Assembly (NCBI GenBank): GCA_024679435.1
Contig: JAIBDK010000060.1
Location: 1-9,925, forward strand
DNA length: 9,925 nt
Direction: 5' to 3'
Source: Gammaproteobacteria bacterium
GTDB lineage: Bacteria > Pseudomonadota > Gammaproteobacteria > Arenicellales > Poriferihabitantaceae
The notes beneath the pieces are model-generated. The model was given only the letters and a program-made list of their open reading frames with translations, was not told the DNA's origin and ran no database searches. This document shows, in pieces, positions 7,406 to 9,925 of this stretch; position 1 is the stretch's first letter, and each line of letters begins with the position of its first letter. A program made the translations under genes and the position numbers.

Positions 7406-7474
7406 GATGGAGTAACAATCAGGGAGTGCTAATCGTATTATTTGCAATCTCAAATCTGATTTCAATTTGTGCCG

Positions 7475-8386
7475 TTAAGACTGGATCACGTCCGAAAAGC
7501 CTTCCGCCCGCAATTCTTCACCAACTTCTTCTTCGAGCATCTTGATGACATGAGGCGTCCAGGCGTTGCCACCATACTTTTCCCGTGACTGCTCAAACAA
7601 ACTCTTAACCAGCTCCGTGAGTTTCAACGGGACACCATACTGCTGCCCAAGATCAGCGACAAAGCCCAAATCCTTGAGCCCGAGGTCTGTAGTGAAACCG
7701 GTATTCAGGGAGCCATTTAAAATAACGGGAGCCCAGTCTTCGAATTCGCGACTGGTTCCTGAGCTCGCACAAATAGCCTCATAGCATTTACCCAAATCCA
7801 GACCGCCTTTTCTAGCCAGCATCAATGCCTCACCCGTTGCCACCAGATCAACCAGACATAGAAGATTGGTGATTACTTTAATTAGCGACGCAGTGCCAAC
7901 TTCCCCCATATGAATCACCTGACCACCCAGAGTTTTCAGCAATTCAATATGGCGTTCAAACGTTTCTTTTCGCCCCCCAACCAGAATAGTCATCTGTCCT
8001 GTGGCGGCGCGATGGACCCCGCCAGTCAATGGCGCCTCAAGCAGCTCTATACCCAGATCACCGGCTCGCTCATCCATTTTTCTGATCTCCTCAACACTGG
8101 TGGTGCTCATTTCAATCCAGGTGGACCCGGCCTGCATCGCGGCAAGGCCGCCATGCTCTCCAGTCATAACACTGGCAGATGCCGAGGGAGACGGCAGACA
8201 CGTAATAACAACCTCACAGAATTCAGTCAATTCAGCGACTGAAGCCGTGGCAATTGCCCCTTGCTCAACCTGAGCATCAACTGCATCGGCATCCAGATCA
8301 AAAACAAGTAATTTCTTGTCGTTTTGCAGGAGCCTCCCTGTAAGTCTCGAGCCCAGTTGGCCCAGTCCAATAAACCCGATAGTCAT
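7475..8386 (-). CDS. NAD-dependent beta-hydroxyacid dehydrogenase (3-hydroxyisobutyrate dehydrogenase family)
   Basis: The 303-residue protein oxidises a beta-hydroxy acid to the corresponding aldehyde or keto acid in the cytoplasm. The N-terminal Rossmann motif is GLGQLG (residues 7-12), and D30 after the second strand favours NAD over NADP. The substrate-binding segment EAPLTGGVHRAATGQM (117-132) corresponds to the family DAPVSGG..GA..G. The catalytic lysine is K170 in SLIKVITN, with N174 the usual partner. The C-terminal helical domain is complete. I chose the ATG at 8386, which puts the Rossmann strand at the N-terminus as in the family. An in-frame TTG at 8440 would lie inside the preceding terminator and adds 18 unrelated residues. 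No good Shine-Dalgarno sequence is seen. The neighbouring BKACE upstream would use a beta-keto acid, which this enzyme could supply. Substrate uncertain: 3-hydroxyisobutyrate, tartronate semialdehyde or a carnitine-like hydroxy acid are all possible. Confidence 0.9.
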   Translation of the reverse strand: MTIGFIGLGQLGSRLTGRLLQNDKKLLVFDLDADAVDAQVEQGAIATASVAELTEFCEVVITCLPSPSASASVMTGEHGGLAAMQAGSTWIEMSTTSVEEIRKMDERAGDLGIELLEAPLTGGVHRAATGQMTILVGGRKETFERHIELLKTLGGQVIHMGEVGTASLIKVITNLLCLVDLVATGEALMLARKGGLDLGKCYEAICASSGTSREFEDWAPVILNGSLNTGFTTDLGLKDLGFVADLGQQYGVPLKLTELVKSLFEQSREKYGGNAWTPHVIKMLEEEVGEELRAEGFSDVIQS

Positions 8387-8440
8387 AAATGTCACATTCA
8401 GAAAAGTTGAATAAAAAGCGCTTGGGGGCCCTCTGAACAA

Positions 8441-8474
8441 TAAAAAGCCGAAACAGACTAGACTGTTCCGGCTT
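8441..8474 (-). terminator. intrinsic terminator after the BKACE gene
   Basis: The arms at 8445-8456 and 8463-8474 form a 12-base-pair stem with one mismatch and a 6-base loop. On the minus strand the stem ends in CGGCTT and runs into TTTTTA (8446-8441). It lies 57 bases past the BKACE stop and 55 bases before the dehydrogenase ATG, so the two genes are at least partly separated transcriptionally. Confidence 0.85.
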
Positions 8475-8486
8475 CTGCTAGGTCAA
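8457..8486 (-). promoter_or_regulatory. possible promoter for the dehydrogenase overlapping the terminator
   Basis: On the minus strand TTGACC (8486-8481) is followed after 18 bases by TCTAGT (8462-8457), which matches the -10 consensus at 4 of 6 positions and forms the loop of the terminator hairpin. Transcription from it would start past the first stem arm, so the new transcript could not form the terminator. This is a weak match read by eye. Confidence 0.25.
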
Positions 8487-8530
8487 AGGCGGTAGATGTT
8501 AAATTTACCCTGCAAAAAGTTCCCTAAAGA

Positions 8531-9415
8531 TTACTTCTGCTTTAAGCCTATTTTATCTCTCGCTTCAGCAGGCGTTAATACCCGCCCACCCAGACGCGCA
8601 ATAATTTCTGTCGCCCGTTCCACCAGCTGGCCGTTAGTTGCCAGCACCCCGCGATCAAGGTAAATATTATCTTCAAGGCCCACTCGCACGTTACCGCCAA
8701 GAATCATCGCCTGAGCCACCATGGGCATCTGCATTCTGGAAATTCCGAAACCGGCCCAAAGCGCATCAGCAGGAAGAGCCTGCTTCATCGCCACCATTGT
8801 TTCAGTATCGGCGCCGGCTCCCCATGGTATGCCCAAACATAGCTGGAACATTGGCGGTGCATCGATAAGGCCATCCTCGACCAACGCTCGGGCAAGGCGA
8901 ATCTGCCCCAAATCAAACACCTCCAGCTCAGGTTTCACCCCTAGTTCCTGGGTTATCTGAGCCATTTTACGCAAATAGGTTGGGGTATTCAGATACAGAT
9001 CATTACCGTTTCCAAAAATCATGGTGCCGCAGTCCAGGCTGCAGATATCAGGTAAACATTCCACAACATGTGCCAAACGCTCTTCTGGACCGACCATATC
9101 GGTTCCCGGCCCGGGCATTGAAGGGTCATCATCACTGGGAATCCAGTCCCCCCCCATCCCTGCAGTTAAATTAATAATGACGTCCACGCCGCTGTCCCGC
9201 ACTCGCTCGACGGCTTCCTTGAAGAGCCCCACGTCGCGTGAGCCTTTTCCGGTTTCCGGATCGCGCACGTGTATATGCGCTACCGCCGCGCCGGCATTGG
9301 CGGCTTCAATTGCGGCATTGGCTATTTGCTCCGGGGTAACGGGTACATGTTCACTTCTGCCCGTGGTATCACCGGCACCGGTTACGGCGCAGGTTATGAT
9401 TACATCATGATTCAT
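8531..9415 (-). CDS. beta-keto acid cleavage enzyme (BKACE, DUF849), carnitine-pathway-like
   Basis: The 294-residue TIM-barrel enzyme condenses a beta-keto acid with acetyl-CoA and splits it to acetoacetate plus a new acyl-CoA. Zinc ligands are H47 and H49 in HIHVRD and, near the C-terminus, E248 in RVGLEDN. SRDVGLF, INLTAGMGG, GTDMVGPEERLAH, LDCGTM, PELEVFD and GFGISRMQMPM (with R227) are the family's active-site loops in order. The TGAGDT N-terminus and the GTDMVGP and NLTAGMGGD segments resemble, from memory, the dehydrocarnitine-cleaving CdhC type more than the lysine-fermentation Kce type, which would make betainyl-CoA. That substrate assignment is inference. The start at 9415 is chosen because AAAGGTGA (9428-9421) is a good Shine-Dalgarno sequence five bases before this ATG. 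An in-frame GTG at 9424 would lie inside it. The gene is followed by a terminator and then the dehydrogenase, and begins 68 bases after the sodium channel gene on the same strand. Confidence 0.93.
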   Translation of the reverse strand: MNHDVIITCAVTGAGDTTGRSEHVPVTPEQIANAAIEAANAGAAVAHIHVRDPETGKGSRDVGLFKEAVERVRDSGVDVIINLTAGMGGDWIPSDDDPSMPGPGTDMVGPEERLAHVVECLPDICSLDCGTMIFGNGNDLYLNTPTYLRKMAQITQELGVKPELEVFDLGQIRLARALVEDGLIDAPPMFQLCLGIPWGAGADTETMVAMKQALPADALWAGFGISRMQMPMVAQAMILGGNVRVGLEDNIYLDRGVLATNGQLVERATEIIARLGGRVLTPAEARDKIGLKQK

Positions 9416-9420
9416 TTTAT

Positions 9421-9428
9421 TCACCTTT
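9421..9428 (-). promoter_or_regulatory. ribosome binding site that sets the BKACE start
   Basis: On the minus strand AAAGGTGA matches the anti-Shine-Dalgarno core, with five bases to the ATG at 9415. This excludes the GTG at 9424 as the start, since that codon is part of the site. Confidence 0.75.
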
Positions 9429-9483
9429 ATGTTTCGATACGGAAATTCTATCAGATGCCGGAACTTCAGAGCCTAACGATTCA

Positions 9484-9925
9484 TCAGTTTTTCTTTTCGA
9501 TTAACGCACGTAATTCTTTTAATTCCTGCATTATCGATTCCTGCTTCGCCATGAGTTGCTCCCTGTCTTCATGAGCAGAGTCCTCATGTTCGGCCTGCAT
9601 TGCAGACACAATAATTCCAATAAAAAGATTCAGAACGGTAAAAGAAGTGCACAGAATAAAAACGATGAAAAACAACCAGGACATCGGAAAAACCTCCATT
9701 ACCGGACGGACAATTCCCATAGACCAGCTTTCGAGGGTCATTATCTGAAACAGGGAATAAGCAGAATTACCAAGGGAGCCGAACCACTGGGGGAACTCGA
9801 CACCATAAAGCTTGGTCGCCATAACCGAGAACACGTAAAAAACCAGAGAAAGAAGCAATGTAATTGAACCCATCCCGGGTAATGCAGCAACCAGCCCTCC
9901 AACGACTTTGCGCAATGACGGCACA
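9484..9925 (-). CDS. bacterial voltage-gated sodium channel (BacNav), pore and C-terminal part (partial)
   Basis: The gene enters from the right edge, so the voltage sensor (S1-S4) and true start are outside the window. The first in-frame valine (GTG at 9924) is an internal codon of the S4-S5 linker. The visible 146 residues give the linker (PSLRKVVGGLVAALPGMGS), S5, the pore helix with selectivity filter TLESWSM (9738-9718), S6 with VLNLFIGIIVSAM, and a C-terminal helix. TLESWSM, with its glutamate, is the sodium-selective filter of NaChBac, NavAb and NavMs, with four copies lining one homotetrameric pore. The last 30 or so residues (EQLMAKQESIMQELKELRALI) form heptads fitting the coiled coil that tetramerises these channels. 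Whole BacNav proteins have about 260-280 residues, so roughly 120-130 lie beyond the edge. It is an inner-membrane protein. It shares strand with the BKACE gene 68 bases downstream, with no obvious terminator between. Confidence 0.93.
   Translation of the reverse strand, partial: VPSLRKVVGGLVAALPGMGSITLLLSLVFYVFSVMATKLYGVEFPQWFGSLGNSAYSLFQIMTLESWSMGIVRPVMEVFPMSWLFFIVFILCTSFTVLNLFIGIIVSAMQAEHEDSAHEDREQLMAKQESIMQELKELRALIEKKN

Larger units (their letters stand above)
6899..7474. other. gene-free 576-base region between permease and dehydrogenase
   Basis: No open frame here has family resemblance, a ribosome-binding site and a sensible length together. The stretch holds a weak minus-strand hairpin (7181-7208), a 9-base tandem duplication (7266-7285) and one copy of a 13-base repeat also found at 174-186. 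It must also contain the permease promoter, which I could not locate convincingly. A 39-codon frame (7239-7358) and a 70-codon frame (7333-7545) on the plus strand are unsupported. The size and disorder suggest remnant DNA from an older insertion or deletion, but no gene is identifiable. Confidence 0.6.

Noticed and set aside
7333..7545. 70-codon plus-strand frame
   Set aside because: It overlaps the end of the well-supported dehydrogenase on the other strand and has no family resemblance.
8387..8440. N-terminal extension of the dehydrogenase from a TTG at 8440
   Set aside because: The extra 18 residues do not resemble the family, and the TTG abuts the U-run of an intrinsic terminator. The ATG at 8386 puts the Rossmann strand at the N-terminus.
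9416..9424. GTG start at 9424 for the BKACE gene
   Set aside because: This codon lies inside a good Shine-Dalgarno sequence that serves the ATG at 9415.
9922..9924. GTG at 9924 as the start of the channel gene
   Set aside because: It falls in the S4-S5 linker of a BacNav channel, so the gene must begin beyond the window.

Overview
The window looks like a stretch of chromosome from a Gammaproteobacterium, probably marine. The GC content is moderate, and the gene set fits: a tripartite TRAP transporter, a UPF0178/YaiI protein very close to the enterobacterial one, and a bacterial voltage-gated sodium channel with a TLESWSM filter. No genus can be named from the sequence alone. No rRNA, tRNA, CRISPR array or intact insertion sequence was seen.

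Layout. Positions 1-138 (+) hold the basic C-terminal tail of an unidentified protein. Positions 282-1595 (+) encode a DAO-family (PuuB/OrdL-like) FAD-dependent amine oxidoreductase. Positions 1835-2346 (+) hold a decayed DeoR-family repressor, with an internal deletion, stop codons and a frameshift. A palindrome and a possible promoter lie just upstream of it. Positions 2399-5388 (+) are a complete TRAP transporter operon: DctQ, then DctM (ATGA overlap), then DctP with a Tat-type signal. It closes with a strong intrinsic terminator at 5411-5436. Positions 5515-5985 (+) encode YaiI, and 6011-6898 (-) an EamA/DMT-family permease converging on it. Positions 6899-7474 contain no supportable gene. 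On the minus strand follow a beta-hydroxyacid (3-hydroxyisobutyrate-type) dehydrogenase (8386-7475), an intrinsic terminator, a beta-keto acid cleavage enzyme (BKACE, DUF849; 9415-8531), and the pore and C-terminal half of a BacNav sodium channel running off the right edge.

How the genes may work together. Dehydrogenase and BKACE chemistry fit in series: a beta-hydroxy acid is oxidised to a beta-keto acid, which is cleaved with acetyl-CoA to acetoacetate plus a new acyl-CoA. The BKACE resembles the carnitine-pathway type as I remember it. The oxidoreductase and TRAP transporter on the other strand could belong to the same catabolic theme, namely uptake and oxidation of an amino or quaternary-amine carboxylate. 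They are separated from the BKACE pair by yaiI and the permease, so that link is inference. The most distinctive features are the ruined regulator left inside an intact catabolic/transport locus with its possible operator still present, and the BKACE/dehydrogenase pair beside a sodium channel gene.
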